NCBI RefSeq assembly: GCF_002177135.1
Contig: NZ_MWPH01000003.1
Span: 310,001 to 374,000, forward strand
Reading direction: 5' to 3'
DNA: 64,000 nt
DNA from: Natronolimnobius baerhuensis
GTDB lineage: Archaea > Halobacteriota > Halobacteria > Halobacteriales > Natrialbaceae
The position numbers and the translations under genes are program-made. The notes beneath the pieces are model-generated. The model saw nothing but the letters and a program-made list of their open reading frames with translations. It was not told the origin of the DNA and did no database searches. Shown one piece after another: positions 7,830 to 16,566 of this stretch; within the stretch, counting starts at the first letter, position 1; the number at the start of each line of letters is the position of its first letter.

Positions 7830-8861
7830 CTATTCGGGCTTCAGACCGCCGTCCTGGACGCGCATGACAGCCTCGCCGTCGGCGAGGTTCGGTGCGTCGA
7901 CGAGGCGGACGATCCGCTTGTCGCCTTTGGACTTGCGCAGGTACATTCGGAACGTCGACTTGTGGCCGAGGATGTTCCCGCCAATTGGCTGCGTTGGGTC
8001 GCCGAAGTACGAGTCGGGGTTCGACGCGACCTGATTCGTCACGATAACGGCGGCGTTGTAGAGGTTGCCGACCTTATCGAGATCGTGAAGGTGCTTGTTG
8101 AGTTTCTGCTGTCGGTCCGCGAGTTGGCCACGACCGACGTACTCCGCGCGGAAGTGCGCGGTCAGCGAGTCGACCGCGAGCAGGCGAATCGGGTACTCGC
8201 TTTCTTCGTGTTCGCTTGCCAGTTCCTGTGCCTTCTCAGCGAGCAGCATCTGGTGGTTTGAGTTGAACGCCTTTGCGACGTGGATCTTATCGAGGATATC
8301 GTCGACGAGTTCGTCGACCGCTGCTTCGTCGCCAGCCGAGCCTTCGATTTCGCGGTCCTCGAGCGTGGCGTCAATTACGTCGTCAGGCAGCCCACGGACC
8401 ATGTCGTCGATTCGCTCTGGGCGGAACGTGTCCTCGCTGTCGATGAACATCGAACTGCCGTGGAGGCCGCCGACTTCCTTGGGTAACTGGACGTTGACGG
8501 CCATCTGGTGGGTGACCTGGGACTTCCCGGAGCCGAACTCACCGTACACTTCGGTGATCGACTGGGTTTCGATGCCGCCACCAAGCAGGTCGTCGACCTC
8601 GTCGATCTGCCAGGAGAGCTTGCCGATTTCGTTTCGCCGCTCGAGCACGGTCGAACCGGTTTCGAAGCCACCGATGTCGGCGGCGTCACGGGCGGCGCGA
8701 ACGATATCTGCAGCGGTCGATTCGCCAACATCGGCTGTGTTCGACAGTTCGGAGGGTGAGGCAACGGCGAGGCTCTGGAAGGATTCAAAGCCTGCTTCCT
8801 GCAGTTTTTCGGCGGTTGCTGGGCCAACTCCGGGGAGTGTCTCGAGGTCTGCGTCAGGCAT
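7830..8861 (-). CDS. radA: DNA repair and recombination protein RadA
   Basis: 343 residues from ATG 8861; a frame extending nine codons upstream is unlikely because the family starts with a [13 protein letters not shown]-type sequence. The N-terminal helix-hairpin-helix domain ([12 protein letters not shown]) is followed by the RecA-like core with Walker [10 protein letters not shown], the [11 protein letters not shown] Walker B region and the VTNQV segment. RadA is the archaeal Rad51/RecA homologue that forms filaments on single-stranded DNA and performs strand exchange. Length is normal for haloarchaea and no intein is present. A second recombination gene, hjc, lies 7 kb away. Confidence 0.97.
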   Translation of the reverse strand: MPDADLETLPGVGPATAEKLQEAGFESFQSLAVASPSELSNTADVGESTAADIVRAARDAADIGGFETGSTVLERRNEIGKLSWQIDEVDDLLGGGIETQSITEVYGEFGSGKSQVTHQMAVNVQLPKEVGGLHGSSMFIDSEDTFRPERIDDMVRGLPDDVIDATLEDREIEGSAGDEAAVDELVDDILDKIHVAKAFNSNHQMLLAEKAQELASEHEESEYPIRLLAVDSLTAHFRAEYVGRGQLADRQQKLNKHLHDLDKVGNLYNAAVIVTNQVASNPDSYFGDPTQPIGGNILGHKSTFRMYLRKSKGDKRIVRLVDAPNLADGEAVMRVQDGGLKPE

Positions 8862-9068
8862 ACTTCTCCGTTGTGGTGGCCACCCCATAAAGCCTCGTTA
8901 ACAGGGGAGTGAAAGTGAAACTCGAGTCCGACATGCGACTTTCCTGGATCCAGAGCGGGCCGCTTTCGGCTGGTTTCTCATTGAGTCGCAGTTACTGGTT
9001 GTTGGAATTGATCGAGAAGTTGGCCTGTGAATATAACAATTTATTACACTGTGAGTCAATCACACTCT

Positions 9069-10754
9069 ATGCGAGTCTGGAGGGGGGTTGGCGTTCTGAT
9101 CGCTGTTGTCGTGCTTGCGGGCTGTGCGGGCGGTTTCGTCCCGGACGGGTCGGTATCCGACGACGAATTGTCGGACCCGACCGCTGACGACTACGCCTTT
9201 AGTGACGTCAGCGAGACCGTCGGCCTCGAGTACGAGTCGATCAGCATTGGGGCAATCAACGGGAACGACGGCGTCTATACGACCGACTACACGAACTCAC
9301 TCGAGACGGACGTCCTCGCAATCGGGGGCGGCGGGCCGGTTTTATTCGAGAATCGCGGCGGTGAGTTCGAGCGCGCTGACGCATTGCCGCCGATCAACGG
9401 CACGGTTCAGGGCGCGCTCTTTTTCGATCATGACAACGACGGCTGGGAGGACCTCCTGCTTTTGCGCCGGGGCAACACACCAATTTTCCTCGAGAACGAT
9501 GAGGGGACGTTCCACGAGCGCGACGTGGGCTTCGACGAGTCGTTCGTCGTTCCAACGTCGGCGAGCGCGGCGGACGTGACCGGAAACGGCTGCGCGGACG
9601 TGTTCATCGTCGATTACAACGACTGGCTCGACGAGCAGCCGATGGGGTGGCACCACTACCTCAACCTCACCGCACCGGAGGACAACGGCCAGCCAAACGC
9701 GCTCTATACGAGCGACTGCACGGAGTTCGAGCGTGCGACGGACGCCGGAATCGAGGGTGATGGCGACCACTGGAGCATGGCCACGAGTATCGTCGATCTG
9801 ACGGGTAATGGCCACCCCGATATCCACGTTGCAAACGACTTTTTCGAAGACGAGTTGCTCACCAATCAGGGCGATGGGACGTTCGAGCACGCCTATCTCG
9901 GCGAGGCCACGGACCGAAACGGCATGTCCTCGCGCGCGGTCGATGTTACAGGCGACGGGCACCTCGAGATTTTCGTGACGAACATCCACTTCCCGCGGGA
10001 TCGGTGGGCTGACCTGCCGGATACGCAGCGCCAACTCTTCGTCGACTTCATGAACTCGAGAATCGGTGATCGAAACCAGGGCAATAACCTCCTCGTCTGG
10101 ACTGGCGACGGGTTCGAGGATCAGGGGGCTGCCCGCGGACTCAACGAGAGCGGCTGGGGTTGGAGCGGCGCACTCGAGGATTTCGACAGCGACGGACGCA
10201 TAGATATCTTCCACACGACGCAGTTCGAAGCCCGCTTCGAGGGTGGTGAGCCGACGTTCGTCGAACCAATGTTGTTCGCACAGGGCGACGGCGAGTTCCA
10301 CCGACTCAACGCGAGCGAGGTCGGTCTCGAGGAACTGGACGAACGGGGAGCGAGCGCGCTGGATTACGACACCAGCGGGTCGATGGACGTCGCCGTTGCC
10401 GGAAACAACGCTCGATACCGGCTCTACAGCAATGACGCACCACAGGGCAACAGCCTGCAGGTGGTCGTCGGCGGCGCGAGCGACCTCGAGTACACGACAC
10501 TTGGGACGACGGTCGAAGCGACTGCTGATGGCGAGACGCAGTATCGCGTTCGAAACGCGAAGGCCGATTACCAGTCACAGGACACGCGAACGCTCCACTT
10601 TGGTGTCGGCGACGCAACCGCTGTGGACGAACTCCACGTCACCTGGCCCGACGGCACCGAGCGGACGTTCGATGATGTCGACACGGGGCAGCGACTCCTC
10701 GTAACGCCTGATGGAATCGAGACGCAGCGATCATACACGGCCGACCAGCAATGA
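9069..10754 (+). CDS. CRTAC1-like FG-GAP/VCBS-repeat lipoprotein (ASPIC/UnbV tail)
   Basis: 561 residues from ATG 9069. A Sec-type lipoprotein signal (GVLIAVVVLAGC) places it outside the cell on a lipid anchor. The body is a seven-bladed-propeller type repeat with Ca-binding FG-GAP motifs such as DHDNDGWED, DVTGNGCAD, DLTGNGHPD, DVTGDGHLE and DFDSDGRID. The C-terminal ~80 residues match the ASPIC/UnbV domain, with WPDG near the end. The stop overlaps the start of the haloperoxidase-like gene by four bases (ATGA), so the two are translationally coupled. CRTAC1-like proteins often neighbour vanadium haloperoxidases. Ligand unknown. Confidence 0.85.
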   Translation: MRVWRGVGVLIAVVVLAGCAGGFVPDGSVSDDELSDPTADDYAFSDVSETVGLEYESISIGAINGNDGVYTTDYTNSLETDVLAIGGGGPVLFENRGGEFERADALPPINGTVQGALFFDHDNDGWEDLLLLRRGNTPIFLENDEGTFHERDVGFDESFVVPTSASAADVTGNGCADVFIVDYNDWLDEQPMGWHHYLNLTAPEDNGQPNALYTSDCTEFERATDAGIEGDGDHWSMATSIVDLTGNGHPDIHVANDFFEDELLTNQGDGTFEHAYLGEATDRNGMSSRAVDVTGDGHLEIFVTNIHFPRDRWADLPDTQRQLFVDFMNSRIGDRNQGNNLLVWTGDGFEDQGAARGLNESGWGWSGALEDFDSDGRIDIFHTTQFEARFEGGEPTFVEPMLFAQGDGEFHRLNASEVGLEELDERGASALDYDTSGSMDVAVAGNNARYRLYSNDAPQGNSLQVVVGGASDLEYTTLGTTVEATADGETQYRVRNAKADYQSQDTRTLHFGVGDATAVDELHVTWPDGTERTFDDVDTGQRLLVTPDGIETQRSYTADQQ

Positions 10755-12145
10755 CTGACTCCCAGCCTTCCGACGACCGAGTCGATAAGCGAGATCGAGC
10801 ACAACAGTACCCAGTGGCCGACACTCGAATCCGCTCGAGCCACTCCTCGCAAGCGCCACCGTCGACCGCCCGTCGCCGCCAGTTTCTGGCGCTGGGTGCA
10901 AGTGCGGTGGCCGGTTCGCTCGCGGGTTGTCTCTCCCTTCGCGGACCGGCCGCCGACCCGGCAACGGACCCGGTTTGTCGCTGGAACGAGCAGTTTATCG
11001 AGGAAATTCAGCACTTTCGGGGAGGCAACTTCGCGCCCACACGCCGCGGTGCACTGCTCAACGTCGCGATGTTCGACGCAGTCAACGGGGTCGTGGCTGC
11101 AGCGGACGAAGACCACTTCGAGCCATATTTTGCCGATCCAACCGATGCACCTGCAGACGCCCCGCCGCTTGCAGCACTCGCCGGTGCAGCCGACGAGGTT
11201 ATGACCACGCTGTACGGGAGCGAGTTCGACGAGACACTCGAGGCGACGCTTGTAGCTGCAGACGGTGGCGACGCTGGCGCTGGCGAGGCGTGGGGTCGGC
11301 GCGTTGCAACGGACCTGCTCGCACACCGCGACGACGAGTACACGACGGGCATCTACGTTCCCTGCGAGGAGGCGACCCAGGCCGGCTGCTTCCGACGTGA
11401 CTGGAATCCGGTGTACGCGACCGTCCGCCCGTGGACGCTCGAGTCGCACGAGCAGTTCCGCCCCGATGGCCCACCGGCACTCGAGAGCGAGGCTTACGCC
11501 GCTGACTGGCACGAAGTGTACGAGCAGGGCCGCGCTGGCGGTGATCGACCACAGGAACACGTCGACATCGCCGCGTTCTGGCGCGGGGCACCGGGGTCGC
11601 CACGGCCACCGAACATGTGGAACGTCATTACGCAGACGCTCATGCTCGAGGACCCACTGCCCGTGCTCGAGGAGGTGCGACTCTTTGCCCTCTTGAGCCT
11701 GGCGCTGGCTGATGCGGGAATTGCGGGGTCGGACGGCAAAGCCGAGTACGGTTTCTGGCGGCCCAGAACGGCGATCCATCACGCAGATCGGGATGGGAAT
11801 TCGGACACGCACGCCGATCAGTCCTGGGAGCCGCGTGCAACTGGCGGCTCACCCGAGTATCCCTCGACACTCGCTGCCTACGGTGGTGCGGGCTGTGCCG
11901 TTCTCGAGGGTGTGCTCGGCCGTGGCGACTACGCCTTCGAGTTCGGCGGCGATATCCGAACTGGGACGACCGGCGAAGACGAAGGCATCACTCGCTCGTT
12001 CGACAGTCTTGAGGACGCACTCGAGGAGTCACTCGATAGCCGGATCTACGTCGGCAATCACTTTCGATTCACGATGGATGACAGCTGCGAGATGGGCGAA
12101 CAGATTGGCGAGTGGGTGCTCGAGAACTATTTGCGGCCGGTCTGA
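10751..12145 (+). CDS. Vanadium-dependent haloperoxidase-like secreted protein (PAP2 superfamily)
   Basis: 464 residues. A Tat signal with lipobox (RRRQFLALGASAVAGSLAGC) follows a ~40 residue N-terminal extension. The all-helical body ends with the vanadate/phosphate site of the PAP2 superfamily: KAEYGFWRPRTAI (Lys and Arg ligands), PEYPST and SRIYVGNHF (Arg and the vanadate-binding His). The usual PSGH or PSTH motif reads PSTL, so the acid-base histidine is replaced by leucine. Known members oxidise halides with peroxide or hydrolyse phosphates; with that residue missing, activity is uncertain. Coupled by ATGA overlap to the upstream CRTAC1-like lipoprotein. Confidence 0.82.
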   Translation: MTDSQPSDDRVDKRDRAQQYPVADTRIRSSHSSQAPPSTARRRQFLALGASAVAGSLAGCLSLRGPAADPATDPVCRWNEQFIEEIQHFRGGNFAPTRRGALLNVAMFDAVNGVVAAADEDHFEPYFADPTDAPADAPPLAALAGAADEVMTTLYGSEFDETLEATLVAADGGDAGAGEAWGRRVATDLLAHRDDEYTTGIYVPCEEATQAGCFRRDWNPVYATVRPWTLESHEQFRPDGPPALESEAYAADWHEVYEQGRAGGDRPQEHVDIAAFWRGAPGSPRPPNMWNVITQTLMLEDPLPVLEEVRLFALLSLALADAGIAGSDGKAEYGFWRPRTAIHHADRDGNSDTHADQSWEPRATGGSPEYPSTLAAYGGAGCAVLEGVLGRGDYAFEFGGDIRTGTTGEDEGITRSFDSLEDALEESLDSRIYVGNHFRFTMDDSCEMGEQIGEWVLENYLRPV

Positions 12146-12162
12146 GCGACGGGAACGTCCGC

Positions 12163-13266
12163 CTAGTGTTCGTCAGTAGTCCACGTCAGACAGTGGAGTC
12201 GCCCATCTACGCTGCCAACGAACAGCTGTTCCTCGCCGACGGCGGGCGTGTTCGCAATTGCACTCGAGTCTTCGGTACCGAAGTGCCAGAGATGCGAGCA
12301 GTCGTCGGTGAGATCGAGGCCGTACAGCGAGCCGGTTGTATCCCCGACACAGACGACGTCGCCGATCACGACCGGATTCGCCTGGACTTCACCATCGAGT
12401 GCGACGCCTTTCTTTGCAAAGAGCCAGCCTCGGAGTTTGCGTCGACCGAAGGTCGTATCGGTGATGTGGAGATAGCCGTCTGCCGCGCCGATAAATGTCG
12501 ATTCTTCGTCGGGGAGCACTGTTGCAGACGAGGTGAACGCGTCGCGAATTTCGTAGGAAAACCACGTGCGCCCCGAGTTGGTATCGAGTGCAAGCAACGT
12601 TCCGTCATCGTCGCCGACGTAGACGCGCCCGTCTGCGACCGTTGGGCTGGCGGTCACGACGCCGTCCGACGGCGCAGTCCAGACGTTTTCGCCGTCGTCG
12701 ACAGCCAGAGCGACGACCGTTTCGTTCTCGAGGGGGGCGAACACGCGCGAGTGCTCCCACTCTCGATCACGGACGCGAGCATCGGCGATGACGGGTGCGG
12801 TGACGACGGGCGCGTCGGTTTCGTGGGTCCACCGCACGTCGCCGGTGTCGGCCTCGAGCGCGGAGAGGCCGTCCGCGTGGCCGACGTAGAGCTGTCCCTC
12901 ATCAAGCGTTGGCGTCGTTACTCCCCTCGAAAGCGATGTTTCCCACTCGAGATCGCCTCTTGCGGGGTCGACGGCCGTGAGCGCGTCGTCGCTGGCGAAG
13001 ACGAGTCGCTCGCGGGTAACGACCGGCGTCGCGTCGGTCGCAGTGAGCGTGTCGTACGTCCATCGGCGTCGGCCCGTCTCGCGGTCGAACGCGTATATGT
13101 TTCCACGCTCGGTTCCGACGAAGACCGTATCGCGGTCGAGTACTGGCGAGCCGACTGCACCCGAGAGGTCGACTGTCCAGTCTGTCTCGAGTCGCTGTGG
13201 TCCCTCGAGATCACGTCGATGGCCGGTGTGCTGTGGGCCGCCGTTGTATTGGGTCCACTGTGTCAC
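12163..13266 (-). CDS. PQQ-type beta-propeller protein
   Basis: 367 residues with about eight repeats of the PQQ/quinoprotein blade, each with a W or F at the end of a strand and segments such as VFVGTERGNIYAFDRETG, LYVGHADGLSALEADTG, VYVGDDDGTLLALD and LFVGSVDGRLHCL. No signal peptide is evident at the N-terminus MTQWTQYNGGPQHTG, although that sequence resembles the first blade of secreted haloarchaeal PQQ proteins. It may be a scaffold like BamB rather than a dehydrogenase, as no catalytic residues for PQQ binding were recognised. Convergent with the haloperoxidase-like gene. Confidence 0.8.
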   Translation of the reverse strand: MTQWTQYNGGPQHTGHRRDLEGPQRLETDWTVDLSGAVGSPVLDRDTVFVGTERGNIYAFDRETGRRRWTYDTLTATDATPVVTRERLVFASDDALTAVDPARGDLEWETSLSRGVTTPTLDEGQLYVGHADGLSALEADTGDVRWTHETDAPVVTAPVIADARVRDREWEHSRVFAPLENETVVALAVDDGENVWTAPSDGVVTASPTVADGRVYVGDDDGTLLALDTNSGRTWFSYEIRDAFTSSATVLPDEESTFIGAADGYLHITDTTFGRRKLRGWLFAKKGVALDGEVQANPVVIGDVVCVGDTTGSLYGLDLTDDCSHLWHFGTEDSSAIANTPAVGEEQLFVGSVDGRLHCLTWTTDEH

Positions 13267-13477
13267 TGCCCGGGGCTACTCAGTGGACTGGTATAATGGA
13301 TACGACACGCACGCGAGGCTGTTGGAAGCCAGTGCGACAACGCCACAGAAAGGGGAGGCGTTGGTGGTGGGTGAACGGTACGACAGGAGCAAATGGATGT
13401 ATGGCGCAGCGGTGTGTGACGATGCGGTATCCTCCTGTCGCATGCTTTGCTAGCGGTGCCAGCATCAAACCACTACT

Positions 13478-13493
13478 CCCAAATATATTTGGG
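13478..13493. promoter_or_regulatory. Perfect 16-bp AT-centred palindrome
   Basis: CCCAAATATATTTGGG is a perfect palindrome 18 bases beyond the pspAB stop, in the 245-base gap before the PQQ-propeller gene. It could be a dimeric regulator site or part of a terminator; there is no T run after it. It is about 210 bases from the next gene start. Confidence 0.35.
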
Positions 13494-13511
13494 TCGCGCG
13501 CGAAATGGTCC

Positions 13512-14120
13512 CTACTCCCAGGGATGGGTCCCGCCCGTACTCGGCCAGAGTGGGTACCAGTACTCTTTCTCGCGTTCGATTTCGAGTTCGCCATCGAGTG
13601 CCGACTCGAGTTTGAATTCCGTACTCGAGTCACGTTCGCGACCGGATCGGGGGGCAAAGGGATAGAATCGCCCGCGGCGGAATGAGTAAATCCAGTAGGC
13701 TGGCTGGCCCGCTCGGTCCTCGTAGGCAAAGACGGCCGCGAGCAGCCGTGAGCCGTAGTTGTGTTCGACGAACGTATCGGCAGCGAAGTGCAGGCTCGTA
13801 ATCAGATCCTCGGGATCGCTATCCTCGAGAATCACCCAGTGATAGCCGTGGTCGTCCTCCGAAACTGAAAAGTCGGTGCCGGTCTCTTGCTGGCCCGCCT
13901 CGAGAATGGCTTCGACTTCGTCGACGGCTTCGCGAAAGCTGTGTGAGTCGACGCCGGAGAAACAGAGCGCGCCGATATCGAGCGCGTCGTAGCCGAGTTC
14001 GGCTTCCATCGTCAGATAGGCAGTGCTCATCCCGAACAGATCCTCGGGATCGGCATCACGTTTGGCGTCGGCTTCGGCCCGCAACCCGAGGGCGGCACGA
14101 AGTCCGTCCAGCAGTCCCAT
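13512..14120 (-). CDS. pspAB: PspA-associated protein PspAB
   Basis: 202 residues beginning MGLLDGLRAALGLRAEADA, with LFGMSTAYLTMEAELGY, CFSGVDSHSF, HGYHWVILED and the conserved YWIYSFRRGRFYPFAPR and YWYPLWP segments. This is the haloarchaeal family annotated as PspAB, often found near phage-shock-protein A homologues. Its mechanism is unknown; a role in envelope stress is inferred from that association only. No pspA gene is present within the window. Length is normal. Confidence 0.78.
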   Translation of the reverse strand: MGLLDGLRAALGLRAEADAKRDADPEDLFGMSTAYLTMEAELGYDALDIGALCFSGVDSHSFREAVDEVEAILEAGQQETGTDFSVSEDDHGYHWVILEDSDPEDLITSLHFAADTFVEHNYGSRLLAAVFAYEDRAGQPAYWIYSFRRGRFYPFAPRSGRERDSSTEFKLESALDGELEIEREKEYWYPLWPSTGGTHPWE

Positions 14121-14254
14121 ACGCCATGCAACGGGGCCAACCTCTTAGAATTCACGTCTCTCGACTCGAGATTCGAATAGTCGCCTCCGCGAGCACCCAC
14201 ATAGTGATGTAGCGCGTACCCGTATCATCGGCCGTGTCTCGGGTATCCAGTACG

Positions 14255-14689
14255 ATGACGAGAGTCGCTCGAACGGTCGAAACCCGCGTCGTGAACCCAC
14301 TCGTCTGTTGGCTCCTGCGATCACCATTCCACTGGCTTGCCAGTTTTGCACTCGTTCTCGTCACGTACCGAGGACAAAAGAGCGGCCGGGTGTACACGAT
14401 CCCCATCGCGTACGCTCGCGCGGACGGGGTGCTCGTCGCTGTGACGCCGAAAGCGGAGACGATCTGGTGGACGAACGTTCGCGAGCCAACTGCGTGTACG
14501 CTCCACGTTCGCGGCAACCGACGACCTGCAGAAGGGGAACTCATCGAGGACGATGCCGAGCGCGCCGAACTGCTTGCAGCGTACGCCGGACAGCGGCGTG
14601 TTCTCGCCCGACTGGTCGGGATCGACACCGCGCGACCCACCGCCGAAAACGAACTCGCAGTCGTCCGGTTCACGCTCGAGGATCAGTGA
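14255..14689 (+). CDS. Deazaflavin (F420)-dependent nitroreductase-family protein
   Basis: 144 residues from ATG 14255; a GTG at 14234 is also possible. The core shows LVTYRGQKSGRVYTIPI, VAVTPKAETIWWTNVRE and a C-terminal DTARPTAENELAVVRF, which resembles the F420H2-dependent quinone reductase/nitroreductase (DDN) split-barrel family. Members reduce quinones or nitro-aromatics using F420, a cofactor haloarchaea make. Function is inferred from fold family; substrate unknown. The gene stands alone, with pspAB diverging upstream. Confidence 0.7.
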   Translation: MTRVARTVETRVVNPLVCWLLRSPFHWLASFALVLVTYRGQKSGRVYTIPIAYARADGVLVAVTPKAETIWWTNVREPTACTLHVRGNRRPAEGELIEDDAERAELLAAYAGQRRVLARLVGIDTARPTAENELAVVRFTLEDQ

Positions 14690-14829
14690 CCGATTGCCGC
14701 TCACAGTGACGTTAGAATAGCAGAGTTACAGCCGATCTAACGTCCGCCGAGTCCGTTATACGCCTCGAGAACCTACTTTTAGATGAACCGCCTGCCAACC
14801 GAATCTACCCGCAGACACCCGATGCACTC

Positions 14830-15501
14830 ATGAACACAACCGCATCACCGAAAGCACCGCTTCCCGTTCCGACAGCGTCTCACCTCGAGGAGCGCTCGCG
14901 CCGTGCACGCACCGACGCCATGTCGGTGCTCGCACTGGGCGATGGGCTCTACGAGGTCGAATCAGCCAGCGACAGCACCTATCTCGTCGATCTCGAGGCA
15001 GGCCGGTGTACCTGTCCGGATCACATCTTCCGCAACGTCCGCTGTAAGCACATTCGTCGCGTCGCCATCGAGATTACGGAGGGGCGGACCCCACCGCCAG
15101 GAAAAATCGCCGTCGCCTGCCACGACTGCGGTGCGTCTGTCTTCGTCCTCGAGGACGAGCCAGCCCCTCACTACTGCGCCGAGCACACGCTCTGGCCGGG
15201 CGACACCGTCCGGGACCGCGAGACTGGCGACCGGCTCACCGTTGTTGATATCTCGGAGTACCGCGCCGATGCCGTCCGGATTGACGCCGCCAACTGCACG
15301 GTCGCCGAGTACGCGACGAACAGCGAGTACGAGCCGGACGTCCCAGTTGTCGGTGCAATCTACCCGCACGCGAGCGTTCGCGCGAACGGCGTCGTTCCCT
15401 CGTCGCTTCGCGTCTACGTCTTCCCGCGGACGCGCCTCGAGCGCGTGTCGCCTCGAAACAGTCCCACAGATCGCGCAGAAATCCGGTCGGTCGCTGACTG
15501 A
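14830..15501 (+). CDS. SWIM zinc-finger protein
   Basis: 223 residues. A SWIM motif is visible at residues ~57-74: CTCPDH, then CKH (CxC...CxH), preceded by a YLVDLEAGR strand. A second pair, CHDCG and HYC, may form a small zinc ribbon at residues ~97-117. SWIM domains bind DNA or partner proteins and occur in haloarchaeal proteins of unknown role, sometimes near recombination genes. Nothing else is catalytic. The downstream gene on the opposite strand encodes a CBS-pair protein, with hjc beyond. Confidence 0.82.
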   Translation: MNTTASPKAPLPVPTASHLEERSRRARTDAMSVLALGDGLYEVESASDSTYLVDLEAGRCTCPDHIFRNVRCKHIRRVAIEITEGRTPPPGKIAVACHDCGASVFVLEDEPAPHYCAEHTLWPGDTVRDRETGDRLTVVDISEYRADAVRIDAANCTVAEYATNSEYEPDVPVVGAIYPHASVRANGVVPSSLRVYVFPRTRLERVSPRNSPTDRAEIRSVAD

Positions 15502-15531
15502 TCGAAGCGCCGGTCAGCGCCCGTCTCGCGC

Positions 15532-15906
15532 TTATGAGTGGTGCGCTGCGATATCCGTCGAGGAGATCATCCCGACGTAGTCGTCGTCGACGACGGGCAG
15601 GTGTTTGATTCCGTACGTCGTCATCATTGCGGCGACTTCCTCCATGTACAGGTCCGGCGCGGCAGTTTCGACATCGGTTGTCATCACGTCGCTCACCTGC
15701 ACCTCCGTCGTATCCTGGCCCTCTGCGACGGCCTCGAGGACGTCCGTGCTGCTGATGATCGCTCGCGGCGTCGTCCGGACGACGAGCGCGTTGATATCGT
15801 GTTCGCGCATCTGCTGTGTTGCCTCCATCACCGTGGCATCCTTGGCAACGGTCTCGAGTGGTGTCGACATTACGTCCTCGACGGTCGTTCGGTCGTCAGA
15901 AGTCAT
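15532..15906 (-). CDS. Two-CBS-domain protein
   Basis: 124 residues made up of two CBS repeats: VEDVMSTPLETVAKDATVME...HDINALVV...ISSTDV and VSDVMTTDVETAAPDLYMEE...YGIKHLPVVDDDYVGMISSTDI. Such stand-alone CBS pairs bind adenosine nucleotides such as AMP, ATP or SAM and act as energy or ligand sensors. No effector domain is attached, so it probably regulates a partner protein. The first repeat lacks the usual VVD motif. The hjc gene lies just upstream on the same strand. Confidence 0.88.
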   Translation of the reverse strand: MTSDDRTTVEDVMSTPLETVAKDATVMEATQQMREHDINALVVRTTPRAIISSTDVLEAVAEGQDTTEVQVSDVMTTDVETAAPDLYMEEVAAMMTTYGIKHLPVVDDDYVGMISSTDIAAHHS

Positions 15907-15975
15907 ACGCTGAGTGTGTGCGCCTATAACTTGAGTCTATTCCTACATCGACGGTGTGTCGGGGCTCTCGCCAAC

Positions 15976-16497
15976 TTACTCGAGCATTGTCGCGGCTTCT
16001 TCGACGTCCATGATGCCCTGCTCGACGGCATTGAGAACCCGCAAAATGTCCTCATCGGGGCCGTCATCGTCATTCTCGCCGAGTTCGTCTAAGGTCACTT
16101 TCTGGCTCGTGCCGACGAACTCGTCGAAGTCGATTCCCTCCGCAATGGCGGTCTCTTTTTTCACGCGATAGTTCCCGCCGTCGGTGACGTAGAGGTCGCC
16201 AGGATGGAAGAAGTACCAGTCCTCACGGTCGAATCGGATGCCGATCCGCGGTTTCGCGCCGAAGTTCTGTGCGAAGTAGATGAGGGCTTCGACCTCCTCG
16301 CCAGTCAGATAGATGGGGTCGCCCGAACTCGATTTTGCTTCGATTGCATAGAAGTGTTCGCCGTCGCCAGCCAGCACGTCGGGAAGTTCCCGTTCCGTGG
16401 CCGACCCGCTCGCGGGGGCGCGCATCACCGCAAAGCCGGCCTCGTCAAGTGCGTTGACGAGTTCGCGTTCGCGGCGATCACCCTTCGCCTGAGACAT
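15976..16497 (-). CDS. hjc: Holliday junction resolvase Hjc
   Basis: 173 residues. The N-terminus [15 protein letters not shown] and the nuclease residues Glu12, Asp40 (LPDVL), Glu53 and Lys55 (IEAKSS) match the archaeal Hjc endonuclease, which cuts four-way DNA junctions as a dimer. The C-terminal ~50 residues (after FDEFVG) are an acidic extension beyond the ~120-residue core typical of other archaea; haloarchaeal Hjc proteins often have it. It may work with RadA (7 kb upstream) in recombination. Confidence 0.92.
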   Translation of the reverse strand: MSQAKGDRRERELVNALDEAGFAVMRAPASGSATERELPDVLAGDGEHFYAIEAKSSSGDPIYLTGEEVEALIYFAQNFGAKPRIGIRFDREDWYFFHPGDLYVTDGGNYRVKKETAIAEGIDFDEFVGTSQKVTLDELGENDDDGPDEDILRVLNAVEQGIMDVEEAATMLE

Positions 16498-16566
16498 ACC
16501 CTGCTCTCACGTGCGGGTGCTAATAAAGCACCGGACGTCGGCGCGGTCGTCCTCTGTTGAAAACCA

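Noticed and set aside
10568-11812. 414-codon minus-strand frame opposite the haloperoxidase-like gene
   Set aside because: Shadow of the coding strand; the sense strand has clear export signals and enzyme motifs.
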